Origin: Cryptomeria japonica
Taxonomy: Eukaryota > Streptophyta > Pinopsida > Cupressales > Cupressaceae
Direction of reading: 5' to 3'
Assembly: GCF_030272615.1 (NCBI RefSeq)
Contig: NC_081409.1
Location: 473,984,573-474,048,572, forward strand
DNA length: 64,000 bases
In this document: piece after piece, positions 35,032-46,308 of the stretch
How the letters are laid out: each line of letters begins with the position of its first letter
Position numbering within the stretch: the stretch's first letter is position 1
Notes under the pieces: generated by a model
Database searches by the model: none
Told to the model about the DNA's origin: nothing
Seen by the model: only the letters and a program-made list of their open reading frames with translations
Program-made: the position numbers and the translations under genes

Positions 35032-36040
35032 GGGTGAAAACCTCTCTCAGGCACCCAAGGATGGAAGGCTCAACATTCTCCCAACATCATATGAAGAAAA
35101 ATCATCCATGTTGGTAGAGGAGACTATCAAAACAAACATTGGTACAGAAGAAATTCCACATAACATATTCCTAGCTCAATCTCTAACAGAGACGAAAAGA
35201 TCAAAATTCATAAATTTCTTCACAGAGCGACAAATCAATTTTGCATGGTCATACGCTGATATGCCTGGATTGGATCCGGATTTGGTAATGCATCATTTGA
35301 AAGTTAAACCGAGGGCAAAACCAGTGAAACAAAAATTAAGAAAGATGCATCCACAAGTGGCATTATTAGTCAAGGCAGATCTTGAGAAATTATTAGATGT
35401 TGGATTCCTAAGCCCAATTGATTATCCTGAATGGATCTCCAACTTAGTGCCTATCAGTAAACCAGATCATAGCATCAGGATATGTATAGACTTTAGAGAC
35501 ATCAACAAAGCTTGTCCTAAGGATGACTTCCCATTACCAAACATAGATTTGATTGTAGATCTCACAGTAGGTCATGAAATGTTATCTTTGATGGATGGAT
35601 TCTCTGGTTATAATCAAATAAAAATCGCATCCGAGGATCAGCACAAAACAACATTCACTTGTCCTTGGGGAACTTTCTGTTGGAATGTCATGCCCTTTGG
35701 GTTAAAAAATGCAAGCGCTACATATCAAAGAGTCATGACTACTATCTTTCATGATCTCATGCACATTACTATGGAAGATTATGTTGATGACCTCTTGGGA
35801 AAATCAGTAGATAGAGATACACATTTAGACATACTTTCAGTTGTCTTTGATCGGTTGGAAAAATACAAAGTAAGATTAAACCCCAAGAAATATGTCTTAG
35901 GAGTAACCTCCGGGAAGCTCCTGGGCTTCATTGTATCAAAAAGAGGAATCGAAGCCGATCCAGTAAAAGTCAAGGCCATCCTAGAGATGCAACCACCACG
36001 AAACATCAGTCAACTTCGATCTTTGCAAGGGAGACTCTAG
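34982..36040 (+). pseudogene. reverse transcriptase of element B
   Basis: A 352-codon frame with standard Ty3/gypsy RT motifs: ISNLVPISKPDHSIRICIDF, then NKACPKDDFPLPNID, LSLMDGFSGYNQI, GTFCWNVMPFGLKNASATYQ and YVDDLL at 35780-35797. All three catalytic aspartates appear kept. The frame ends at a TAG near 36038 (SLQGRL then stop). A frameshift separates it from the following RNase H. It copies the genomic RNA into DNA. Confidence 0.93.
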
Positions 36041-36065
36041 TCCATACGAAGATTCATAGCACAAC

Positions 36066-36566
36066 TTGCAGATAAGTGTAATCCTTTTCAGCACTTGCTA
36101 CATAAAAAACATCAAATTCAAATGGGATGATAACTGTCAACAGGTTTTCCAGATACTCAAAGATTATCTTCTGAATCTGCTAGTTTTGATGCCACCAATT
36201 CCAGATCAACCTCTATTACTATACATATCAGCTACTTCAACAACACTGGGGGCACTCTTAGCACAACAGGTTTTTGAGGGCAAAGAAAAGGCAATCTACT
36301 ACATTAGTCACACATTGGTGGGATATGAGCTAAATTACACACCAATTGACCGTGCATCTCTCATTGTGGTCTTTGCTTCACAGAAATTACGACATTACAT
36401 GCTAACTCATAAAACTAAGTTGGTTGCAAGGATCGATCCATTGAAATACTTTCTCAATAAAGCAACACTTACTGGGCGATTAGCAAAATGGATGATGCTC
36501 CTGAGTGAATTTGACACCGAGTATGTGGACAAAAAAGCAATAAAAGGACAAGCTATCACAGATTAG
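36066..36566 (+). pseudogene. first RNase H domain of element B (degenerate, connection-like)
   Basis: Aligns with the usual Ty3/gypsy RNase H, but the first catalytic aspartate position reads LLLYISATSTTLGALLAQ instead of the usual TDAS. It then shows AIYYISHTLVGYELNY and a C-terminal SEFDTEYV. Loss of active-site residues in this domain with addition of a second RNase H is known for Tat-lineage elements. It ends in a stop at 36564. Confidence 0.85.
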
Positions 36567-36634
36567 TTAGCAAATGCTCCAATGTTAGATGATGTTCCTC
36601 TAATTCAGAATTTCCAGATGAATCCATTTTAACA

Positions 36635-37144
36635 GTGTCACATGCAAAGCCTTGGCAACTATACTTTGACGGCTCATACACACAGCATGGGGCAGGAGTT
36701 GGCATCCTCTTCATAACTCCTCAAGGGGATTCTATACCAAAATCATATCGATTATCATTTCCCTGCACTAATAACATAGCGGAATATGAGGCATTAACAA
36801 TTGGATTACGGATTGCAATTCAGTGGAAGATCCAGGAACTTCATGTTTTTGGGGACTCTCAACTTGTAATTCATCAAGCAACTAATGACTACCAAACAAA
36901 GGATGAGAAATTAATGCCCTATAAAAGAATGGTGGATAACTTGAAACAACATTTCACGAAGATAGAATTTGAGCAGATACCAAGAGAGCAGAATAGAGCC
37001 GCTGATGCCATGGCTACAATTGCTTCACTAATTGATCTGCAACAGAATGAGACCCACTATGAGTTCTTGGTGGATAACCTTTTGGTTCCCTCATATGAAA
37101 TCACTCCTACTGAGATGATATGTGTCGTCGGTCCCAAGTCCTAG
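36635..37144 (+). pseudogene. second, archaeal-type RNase H (aRH) of element B
   Basis: Motifs LYFDGSYTQHGAGVG (aspartate 36668-36670), NIAEYEALTIGL, VFGDSQLVIHQ and NRAADAMATIAS match the D-E-D-D type RNase H found after the first RNase H in Tat/Ogre elements. It would degrade RNA in RNA-DNA hybrids. Catalytic residues look intact; the frame ends in a TAG at 37142 and continues in the same frame into the integrase. Confidence 0.88.
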
Positions 37145-38398
37145 TTATATGGTGCCATTTTCACATACCTTCAGGACAATGCCCTACCTCCTGACCTATC
37201 CAATAACCAACGTTGCACTTTCATTCGCCAATCTTCTTGATACGTCATTTTAGCTGATATCATATACCATCAAGGTCTAGATGGCACTCTTTTTAGATGT
37301 TTAGAAAGAGACAAAGCTCAGATTGTGTTACATGAAGTACATGAAGGGATATGTGGTCCACATTCTAGTGGTCCTACCTTAGCCAAGAAACTCATCAGGA
37401 CTGGATATTACTGGCCCAACATGGAAAAAGACTCATATCAGTTTGTCAAGAAATGTAAGCAGTGTCAACTTCATGGAGACCTCATTCATGCGCCAATGCA
37501 AGAACTTCAACCAATTGCGACTCCTTGGCCTTTTTGTCAGTGGGGACTCGATCTCATAGGCAAGATTCACCCTCCTTCCAATGGTCATAAGTTCATTATC
37601 ACTGCCATAGAGTATTTCACAAAATGGATCGAAGCCATGTCTCTCACACAAGTCACTAGAAAACAAATTGCTACATGCATTCTCAACTATATCATTTGTC
37701 GATACGGTATTCCTGTTTCCATCATCACCGATAATGGGCATCCCTTCAAAAATCAGGATGTTCGTGAACTCTGTGACCGCTTCCATATTACCCATCGTTT
37801 TTCTACACCTTATTATCCCCAAGGTAACAGTCAAGCTGAGGCGTCTAATAAAACAATCCTTAAAATCCTAAAAAAGACAGTCGACGATGCTGGCCGCAAT
37901 TGGCATATCCAACTTAATCCCGCACTTTGGGCTTACCGCACAAGCGTCTGAACACCTACAGGAGCTACACCCTATTCACTTGTCTACGACACTGAAGCTA
38001 TCTTGCCTATTGAGGTCGAGTTACTCTCTTTATGAGTCTCTTTGCAAAACATTATCAGTGATGAAGACTATAGGGTCTCTCGCTTACAAGAACTTGAACT
38101 ATTGGATGAACAAAGACAAACTGCTTTTAATCATCTTAAGGCTTATCAACAACGAATGAGTCACAGCTACAATCATAAAGTCAAGCCTTGTACATTTGAG
38201 GTAGGCAACTTAGTTCTTAGAGAGAATCCTAAAAATCAGCAAGACAGAGAGAGGAAGGGCAAGTTCAAACCGAACTAGCTTGGTCCTTACATCATCACAA
38301 TAGCATTTGGATCTAGTGCATATCAGCTCTCAACCACAAAGGGTGGACCTCTGGATGATCCTATCAACAACATGCACCTTCACAGGTTTTACACATAG
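37145..38398 (+). pseudogene. integrase of element B
   Basis: Zinc-binding part HEGICGPH...CKQCQ (37335-37460), catalytic core with GLDLIGKI, ITDNGHPF and SQAEASNK (D, D and E of the DDE triad), and C-terminal tail NHKVKPCTFEVGNLVL...HLHRFYT ending in TAG at 38396-38398. Stops at about 37949 (TGA) and 38276 (TAG) and a frameshift near 37960-38040 break it. It inserts the cDNA into the host genome. No chromodomain is visible. Confidence 0.9.
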
Positions 38399-40091
38399 CT
38401 CTTCAGAGTATCCCAATTCAAAAATACAAAAAATAATAATAATAATAATTAATTAAAAATACAAAAAAAATCATAAAACATAAAAATCGTTACTTGGTGA
38501 AAACCTGGCAAATAGGCACCTTGTGACAACAAAAAAAATCAAAAAATCAAAAAAGTAAAGAAAAACATTTCGTCCAACGGTGAAAACTGGGTCACCAGCG
38601 CCATGCATAGAGACATTGCTCCTCCCTCCTTCAGGATTCCATCTCATCCTTTCACTTTGCACACACTCACAACCTATCCATTCATAATAAACTTACCCAT
38701 TCCCATCATGGCTTTTTGTTGATCTATCTAAGATCGGTTAGCCATTCATAATAATCCCTCAATTTTCGTCCATAATAAATCAGCTCCTATCTGTGGCTAA
38801 GGCAAATCTTACGTCTAGTGATGGGTGTGGAACTGAGAGCATCGCCTGTTCTATGGAGTATAGTTTCTTCCACTTTTCTTCAGTCTATCCGTGCACAATC
38901 CACAATAAAGAAACACTTGCATCGCCAATCCGCAATAAAGTTTCGTCTTCTCCGCAATAAAGTATCAGTTTCATGGATTCAGTCAGTTTCAGATGAGACA
39001 CAACAGCAACAATGGGCTTCAACAAATCAAATCTTTCAATAGACTCAGACAACATATGGTTCAGTGCTATCTATCCTCTTTGTGAAAGTAAACATTGTGA
39101 CCACAATCAAATAGACTTATACAAGTGATAAGAGACACTAAACTTGAGGACTACAATAGATGTTGGTGTCGAGTCTTGGTTTTCTTTTGATTTTATCTTT
39201 AGGTGACATGTCTTTTAGCTTTTCCGGGATGTCTCTAACTAGAGATTCTATCTCCAGGATGTCTTTGACTAGAAAGGCGAGGATGGGGTATCGTCACCTA
39301 TTTTTCTTTTGTTGTCTGTGGATTGTCTCTTAGTAATGCTATGACTTGTCCAAGGATATGAGGACACTGTGAGTCTAGTATGAACTAGGGTATTCCTTGT
39401 TTGTGACTGTCTTATCTCCATGCAAACAGGTATAATGACTTTCTGGGTCAAACATATGCCTCGATTTTCATAACCTACTTGCCATAATAAAGCTCAATGA
39501 TGATAACGCACAAGAAGCTCTTTCACTTTCATATCTTCTATCTTCCATCCCCCGTTCTTGATTGATTTCCATCATCCTTCCCGAGTCCATGTAGCTCGCT
39601 ATCACATGACTAAGTATAATGACACACCAAAAACATTTGCATTTCATGTAGTTGCACCTTCATTACCCCATGTTAGCATTTCATACATACATATAGATAT
39701 CACAATTGCATCACATCCTGCGCAAAACACATGTCACCACATTCTGCATTTTCATCATACATCCCATCATTTACATTATAATATTCATCTGCATTTCATA
39801 CATTCACATTGGCATAACATATTAAAAACATAAAAGAACAAAAATATTGTATTCCCTCATATACATATTTGCATCCATATCATAAGCATCACATAGAAAC
39901 ATGCATCATGAAACATCTCATCACATAGGTACACATACATATAGCTACCGCAAAGATGAATCATCTCATATATATATAATCATAAGTGTCATGATACAAT
40001 GATGTCAAAATCATATGGCTACAATCACCCGAAGGTGTCTACATCATCATACAAAATGGTACAAAACTGATACATAGGGAGCCCTCTAAGG
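38399..40091. other. element B 3' spacer between integrase and antisense PMD gene
   Basis: Non-coding. Starts with an A-rich tract including (AAT)n at about 38432-38455, followed by GTGAAAACCTGGCAAATAG-type motifs (38495, 38580). 39600-39980 is rich in CATTT/CATAC, probably the 3' UTR or terminator region of the antisense gene. Homologous in A and C. Confidence 0.6.
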
Positions 40092-42079
40092 CTATGATGA
40101 ACTCCCTCCCTCGGAGCCGCCTGGCCTCGACGGAGTTTGAGCCCTGGAAGGACCTTCCCCAGGATCATCTCTCCTACCCCCTCTATCTAGTGGTGGTGGA
40201 GGACCCATGACCCCACCGCTAGACGCCTATCTCCTATCTCTCCCTCTAGTGGTCGTCACAGTCCGCGATGGTCTACGGAAGCTCCTAGCCCGCGGCTCTG
40301 GTGGCACTGCTCCATAGTACAAGTCTCTCTAGTAGGATATATCTCCTCCCCTGCCTGCAAAACATAGGTGTATCCTGCCCTTGTGTCCTAGGTTGCCTAC
40401 CTCCCTGCCCTCAGTGCTGTCTTAACCTTTGTGTAGCATTGAATAGCCTAATCCCTCTCCCACTCAGTATCCCTCAGTTGTCTCCTGAGCCTAGCTGTCT
40501 CCCTCTCCAAATATTGGATCTCATCTGCCTGTCCCTGGCAGATCTCCCTCAGCTCTAATAGCTCATCCTCCTCCTCCTCGACCCCTTGTACCTGTGGCTC
40601 TACCTGTCCCTGCCCCTATACTGGTGGTTGTACCTGTGCCTATACCTGTGGCTGCTCATGTGGTTGCCCCAGCCCCTGTCCCCATCCCTGTACTTGTCCC
40701 TGCACCTATCTGGGACCCTATGTTGCTGGCACTTGTAATGGCAACCCACTGCAACCTCTCACCACTCGAGCCTGTCTCTCCTCTCCACCCTCTCTCCGTG
40801 GAGCCACCCTCCTCTCTCCTACTGAACCCCACCTCCTCCATCGGCCTCTACCCCCACCATCTCCATCATCATCCTCATCCCCTCCGCCATCTCCATCTAT
40901 CAGCTCTCCTGGATCTGTCAGGCATAGAAATGGAGGCTCTGCCCAATATGCAGTATACTCTTCATCCATCCCTGCATCCTCAATCTCAGGCCACATATCC
41001 CATGGCATGGGCACCATCTCTACCAGATGTATCACGGCCTGATCATATGATAACAGTGGTCCAAAGTGTGCATGGTCTCGCACTGTCCGTGCATACATAT
41101 CAGAACCCCGTGGCATCCGTTGGATCCTGCCAAACTGCCTGCATACCTTGTCTACTAACTGCCTCTCCAGTACATAGGGCGTCCGCCCAATCAGATATCT
41201 GCTCCTGAAAGTGTATCGCAGATCCACTTCATCATCCTCCCACTTCTCGCACTCTCGGTACAACCTTCATATCACAGTGTCAACCTCATCAAGGAATCGA
41301 CACCAATGCTCCAACCTACCAATCTGGGGTTGTGATATAATCATATCATATAAGTGCACAAAGTTGCGTCCATGGCCCCTGCCTCTGAAATGTATCAGTC
41401 GTGTCACTTGCAGATGCTCATATGCCCACACCTACAATAATGTCACTCTGCAGCCCAATCCTACGGATCCATGGTAGATGAACTGATGGAGCTCATAGTA
41501 CAAATGTGTCAGCACGCACGGTCCCCAGGCATATCTGGTATGCTGTGTCACCAGTGTCTCCAAGGTGCTCCCCCAGCCCATAGCCAACCCTCGTGTCGCC
41601 CTATCTGGACACAGGAACCCACTGATCACTCCTCCTAGCACTATTGGTAGCGTCAATCCTGTCGCGGTCATGGTGTCCCAAGCAACATGTCCTGCCCTCA
41701 TCTCCAGTCCCTGATCCCGGAACACTTGTCTCAATGCCTCCCTGTCTCCATCTCGATCATAGGGAATCAACTCCCCATCAATCGGTATCCTCAAAATCAT
41801 GTACACATCCTCTAAGGTGACTGTCATCTCACCCATCGGCAAATGGAATGTGCATGTCTCAGAGTGCCACCTCTTAGCAAGTGCAGTCAACAAACCCATG
41901 TTTGCCCGAAACTCAGGCACATACAGAATAAATCGCAAACCCATAACCTCAATGGCATCTCGGTCCTCAAATGTCAGCTCCGGTCGTAACCTCTGAGTCG
42001 ACGGGAATATCTCCCGTGACTCCAGCATAGGCAAGTACTCATGCAGTCAAGCAAATCAACTGTGTCAGTTAAAGTGGCA

Positions 42080-42290
42080 TTCACTGTTCATCACAAAATG
42101 TTACTTATTATCCGAGTGTTTATATATATCATATGATATTATATCCTAGTGACACTCACTGTTCATCACAAAGTACTACATGTTTAGCACTCCCTGTTCA
42201 TCACAAAGTGCTGCTCATATTAGTACTCCTTGTTCATCACAAAGTACTATGTCTTGGTACTCCCTATTCATCACAAAGTGCTTCGATCTA
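42080..42290 (-). repeat. array of GTTCATCACAAAGT units in PMD intron (B)
   Basis: Five units on the plus strand near 42087, 42159, 42193, 42229 and 42262, about 33-72 bp apart, each GTTCATCACAAAGTRC or a near variant. Confidence 0.8.
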
Positions 42291-42394
42291 TCCTAGTCTT
42301 CCCTAGAAAACCTGCTTGAGTGTATCCTCTCAGCAGCTTTTCCAATTGACAGCATATGTTCATCATAGAACTGCTGATTTGCCCTAGAAGACAT

Positions 42395-42665
42395 AAATGC
42401 ACATTTTTGACACAAACGCGCCTTCATGACATAAAAGCGCTTACATACTACATAAACGCACCTTCTCTGCACAGACACACCTGAAATACACAGATGTGCC
42501 TACTCTGCACAGACATGCCCACATAGCACAGACGTGCCTGCACAACGTAGACGCGCTTGCATTTCGTACAGACGCTTTTTTCGGCACAGACGTGCCTAGC
42601 ACAAGCACAAACGTGCCTAGCCAACCTAGACACGCCTGGCACCAACGCAGACACACCTCGGTGTT
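42395..42665 (-). repeat. ~20-bp minisatellite in PMD intron (B)
   Basis: About fourteen units of 18-21 bp on the minus strand, e.g. AGGCACGTCTGTGCTATGTG, AGGCACGTTTGTGCTTGTGC and AGGCGCGTTTGTGTCAAAAA. Same core and same strand sense (relative to its gene) as the gag-leader array at 30255-30440. Confidence 0.85.
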
Positions 42666-42928
42666 TTTGACATTTTTTGACATTACCTAAAAGCGCATTT
42701 ATTGCACCACCTAGCATGCATTAATGACAACATTTATTGCAACAAAGTACAAAGAGGTTTTGTGGTACTTACCGGCTCTCCTGCGTCGGCTGGCCTTTGA
42801 AATCGACGAACGCGATCGAATCTATGCACCAATGCCATCGTTGTTGATTGTTGTTGCTCTATTCTCTATCTACACTCTGATATCTTGGATGTGTGGATGA
42901 CAATGAGGATGTATTCCCCTCGTGGTCT

Positions 42929-42936
42929 ATTTTATA
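42929..42936 (-). promoter_or_regulatory. TATA box of the antisense PMD gene (B)
   Basis: TATAAAAT on the minus strand about 90 bp upstream of the exon 1 ATG, a normal distance for a short 5' UTR. C has TATATATAA at the equivalent place (59043-59035). Confidence 0.6.
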
Positions 42937-43168
42937 GACTGCCCTGGCCCTGGTCCTCGTTTCTCAAGTCAGTCCTCTTTATCCCGTGACTCTGTCACTC
43001 TATCCAATCAGTCCTTTTTAGCCTTTCTTTCTTATCGAGAGATTGTCTGTGATCTTTCCAGACATTTTCATCCAATCTCTCGAGGAGGCATATCATTCTC
43101 ATCTTGGGGCAACTTTGTATCAGTTCATATTATCTTGTTTGAAACAACACGACAAGCTGCATTGTCTC

Positions 43169-43182
43169 AAAGAGGGGCAAAA
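43169..43182 (+). other. polypurine tract of element B
   Basis: AAAGAGGGGCAAAA directly before the 3' LTR. Confidence 0.9.
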
Positions 43183-43962
43183 TGTAAACACCTAAAATTG
43201 TCATGTCTAATTAAATAAATATCTTTATTTATTTAATTATTTTAAGCCTAATTCTTCTATTAATTAAATAAATCTTTATTTATTTAATTAATTCATTTAT
43301 CCTCTTCTAGCCTTATTTCTCATTTAAATAAATACATTTATTTATTTAAATTATCCTTTTTCTAAATTAAATAAATATCTTATTTATTTAATTATCCCAC
43401 TTCTTCTATTAATTAAATAAATCCTTTTTTATTTAATTAATTTATTAACATTTTCCACCTATGACACGTGTCATTCATCTCTTAATTCATACACTACCCA
43501 CCCTCTCATTATTTTCTTATTTTCTCTACCTACCCTTTAATCATAGCCGACCATTTATCTTTTACACCTCTCAATCTTATCCCTCTGTTTCTTATAGTAT
43601 CTTCTATATAAGGAGATGCTTCCTTCATTATCAAACTCTGACTACTTGATCAATTGACGACACTACGCCTTTTTACTTTCATATGTGATCCTACTTGCAA
43701 CCACATTTCGTTATTTGTTGAGCTCTTGTGCGCATAAAATCTGAAAGAAAATATATCAAGCAAGATCAATGGAGATAGGAAGAATGGAGATTCAAACCCT
43801 ATTGGACATGTGATGGTATGATCTTTGTGATTTCATTTGATTTGCATTGTCTTAGGTAATCTTCATATGTTATGGTGGATCTTTGTTGTTGTTAGGCTAG
43901 GGTTTTGTGGTTGAATTCATTTAGTCTTTCAACATTGTTGTTATCCATTTTCACCATAAACA
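43183..43962 (+). repeat. 3' LTR of element B
   Basis: 780 bp, starting TGTAAACACC and ending ATAAACA; TATA box 43605-43611. About 4.4 percent different from the 5' LTR by eye. Confidence 0.95.
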
Positions 43963-43967
43963 AGTAC
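43963..43967 (+). repeat. target-site duplication of element B, right (AGTAC)
   Basis: Matches 27391-27395. Confidence 0.92.
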
Positions 43968-44025
43968 CAAAGAAACAACGAATAAAAGGACTTGGTTTTG
44001 CACCATTAAGATTATGTGGTCTTTA
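43968..44025 (+). pseudogene. short piece of element C pol between B and D
   Basis: Encodes the end of the G-patch region (QRIKGLGF), matching B near 34275-34300. The next about 640 bp expected from B is missing, lost with the outer end of element D. Confidence 0.75.
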
Positions 44026-45245
44026 TGTTAGACAGTTCAAATAACTGGAAGACAACGAAGAGGGGAGAGGTGAATCAGTTGTCACAGATTACCAAAACAT
44101 TTAGCAATTAAAACTTTAATATTGGAACCTAAAACATTAATACCAGAATGCTTAAACCAAATATCGGAATAACAGTTAAACCAATTAAGCATAAACAATA
44201 ATCAAAGAATAAATACCATCCACATGACACCAAGATTTATACGTGGGAAACCCGGTAAAGAGAAAAACCACGATGGGAAGCCTACCCATAGTCAGATAAT
44301 ACTTCTGCAGTATGTGATTTACAATTGAGGGGCCTACACTTGCAAGAAGGCCAACAGCCTAGAGCGCACTGCTCATCACAAAAGGAGTCTCACTGACTAC
44401 ATAGAAATCCAGACTACAATCCGGAAGAAAAGGAATGAACTGCAAAGATAGCATCTCCTATGCCTGAGTACAGTTCCGGTTAAGCTCAATATCGGATGAC
44501 TAAATCCTCTTACATAAACCCAACTCGATCTCCAATGATTGACCAAATCCTCTGCCTGAATGATAGTACATTATTTGCACATTACATATCCATATACCTT
44601 TCCTATATCCCTGATGATCTACAATGAGATCTTACATCATATAAACCCTCGACCATAAACAATCAGATCGGCCACCAGACAATAAACCAATTACATAATT
44701 AGAAAACATGTCGGCCTTAGACCAAACAAATAATATCCAACTCATAAGACATCTCGAAAACACATCGAGAGGTCCAATCCACACATTACATTAAGTCGGT
44801 CCATAACCTAGATCAATCGGGACCCAATATAGGTCCACGTGTTAAAGCAATGATCCCAATCTGCCAAGTCTCAAACATGATCACCATCAACATCCTGAAT
44901 CCATACTATAAGTTGCACCAACACCACTTATGCAATCCATCAAAGATCTTCATCAAAGCTCTATCAGTAACACCCTCGCTAAAACCACAAACCAAGCTTC
45001 CAAGCAAACAGGGTAGCATCTGATCACCAGACCAAAACCAATTAACTGAATATGAACATGAGTAAGCCAATTCCATAACCAAATCATACCGGAGCATACC
45101 AGATCATGTCAGATCCAAACCAACCAGAAACCACACAACCTACTAAGACCAGAAGAGTGTCGGTAAAGCATCCAAAACAGCTAGTATTGACATCAATGAC
45201 AAAACATCAATGCAACACATAATCAATTCCTCCAAATGGCCAACA
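44026..45245 (-). repeat. 3' LTR of copia element D
   Basis: 1220 bp; on the plus strand it begins TGTTAGACAG and ends GGCCAACA. 44026-45011 aligns with 49835-50826; the remainder is missing from the other copy. Confidence 0.9.
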
Positions 45246-45260
45246 ATCTCCCCCTTTGGC
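45246..45260 (-). other. polypurine tract of element D
   Basis: In element sense GCCAAAGGGGGAGAT directly before the 3' LTR start TGTTGGCC. Confidence 0.88.
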
Positions 45261-45654
45261 ATTGATGGCAACACTAGATGTGAAAAACATCGAAGTGCCA
45301 AGAAATGCCAAACAACTCTCTCCAATGGAAGACAACCAAAAATCTCCCACTTAAAGATATAGCAATGAAGTTCTAAAACAAAGACCAAACTACCCTTGTA
45401 AATGATATCTTTGCAAAGCTCTGAATTACACATATATCTCTCCCCTAATGTATACAACTCCTTAAGTTTTTCACATCAATATATCTCCCCCTTTGACATC
45501 AATGCCATAAATTTGACATAAATATCAAAGCAAAAACATAAACCATTAAAACACAAATCTAACTACTCCCCCTGAGCAGTAGCATCCCCACATCATTGTC
45601 GAAATGAATAATATCTTTAATAATTTATATCGGACTCATGCCAAAAAGCATCAA

Positions 45655-46257
45655 TCAGTTCTTTGTTGGAGGGGCAGAAAGCCCTAACCTGTCTCTCAGG
45701 TACTTAAAAGGTTTAGTAAAAATATCTACAATCTGCTCTTTAGTGTTCACATAAACCAGTCTAACTTCATTTTCTTCCACCTTCTCCATCAAAAAGTTAT
45801 ACTTGATAGATATGTGCTTTGTCTTAGAGTGAAATACTGGATTCTTTGATATGTCAATAGCAACAGAGTTATCACAATGAATAACTATCAGTCCAGTGCA
45901 GTGCACTTTGATATCCTTCAACATTTGTTTCATCCATAGAACTTGTGTACAACTAGTAGCAGCAACAACATACTGAGCTTCAGCAGTAGATAAAGAAGCA
46001 CATGACTGTTTCTTGTTGATCCATGAAACCAACTTCTTTCCAAGAAAGAAAGCTCCACTAGAATTACTTTTTCAGACATCAACATCTCCAGCCCAATCAA
46101 CATTTGTATATGCACATAAAGTAAAGTCATCATCCTTAGGGTACCACAAACCATATTCAGATGTACTTTGCAAGTATCTAAAAAAAAAAATCACCGCACT
46201 CTCATGATTTTCTCTAGGATCACTCTGAAATCTAGATGTAATACAAACAACATTCAT
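45655..46257 (-). pseudogene. copia RNase H of element D
   Basis: Two frames (46257-46072 and 46032-45655) cover LWYPKDDDFTLCAYTNVDWA, SCASLSTAEAQYVVAATS, IHCDNSVAIDISKNPVFHSK and EQIVDIFTKPF, the standard copia RNase H series. The first catalytic aspartate position appears as TNVDWAGD. A frameshift near 46040-46080 breaks it. Confidence 0.88.
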
Positions 46258-46308
46258 TATGTCAGGCCTAGTCTAAGTCAAATAAAGCAGACCTCCAATC
46301 ATAGATTT

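Larger units (their letters stand above)
42041..42772 (-). other. candidate intron 1 of the PMD gene in B, holding two repeat arrays
   Basis: The 732-bp stretch between the GTAAGT donor and the exon 2 junction has no open PMD frame and contains the ~20-bp minisatellite (42395-42665) and the GTTCATCACAAAG array (42080-42290). Homologous introns in A (667 bp) and C (744 bp) keep the acceptor TAG; B alone keeps the perfect donor. Confidence 0.75.
40092..42838 (-). pseudogene. antisense, intron-containing plant mobile domain (PMD) gene of element B
   Basis: Runs against element B, between integrase and 3' LTR. Exon 1 is 42838-42773: 22 codons, MALVHRFDRV...GEP, then consensus donor GTAAGT (42772-42767). 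Intron 42041-42772 (732 bp); the acceptor is mutated to AT (AG in A and C). Exon 2 starts at 42040 in frame. The PMD spans about 42034-41000: FPSTQRLRPEL, RWHSETCTFHLP, GEMTVTLEDVYMILRIPIDG, RGRGHGRNFVHL, DQAVIHLVEMVPMPWDMWPE. An acidic Gly/Asp linker, a low-complexity part, a coiled coil (ELLELREICQGQADEIQYLE, about 40490-40575) and a Pro/Ser/Arg tail follow, to TAG 40094-40092. Two point stops (41434-41432 and about 41290) and one frameshift (about 40720-40600) break it. PMD proteins (MAIN, MAIL1) are nuclear; this gene's role is unknown. Confidence 0.87.
27396..43962 (+). mobile_element. full-length Tat-like Ty3/gypsy retrotransposon B
   Basis: A 16,567-bp element with 781/780-bp LTRs, 5-bp duplication, PBS-like site, 2.7-kb leader, gag, protease, G-patch, RT, degenerate RNase H, second RNase H, integrase, 1.7-kb spacer, antisense spliced PMD gene and polypurine tract. 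The two RNase H domains and the C-X2-H-X4-H-X4-C gag finger place it with Tat/Ogre-type elements. LTR divergence by eye is about 34 of 780 (4.4 percent). It has several nonsense codons and frameshifts but keeps RT, second RNase H and integrase catalytic residues, so it is the best template for understanding the family. Confidence 0.95.

Noticed and set aside
40301-41208. Plus-strand Pro/Leu-rich open frames opposite the PMD gene
   Set aside because: They are the complement of the GC-rich Gly/Asp/Arg linker and PMD frame. The minus-strand reading has domain motifs and collinear homologues in C.
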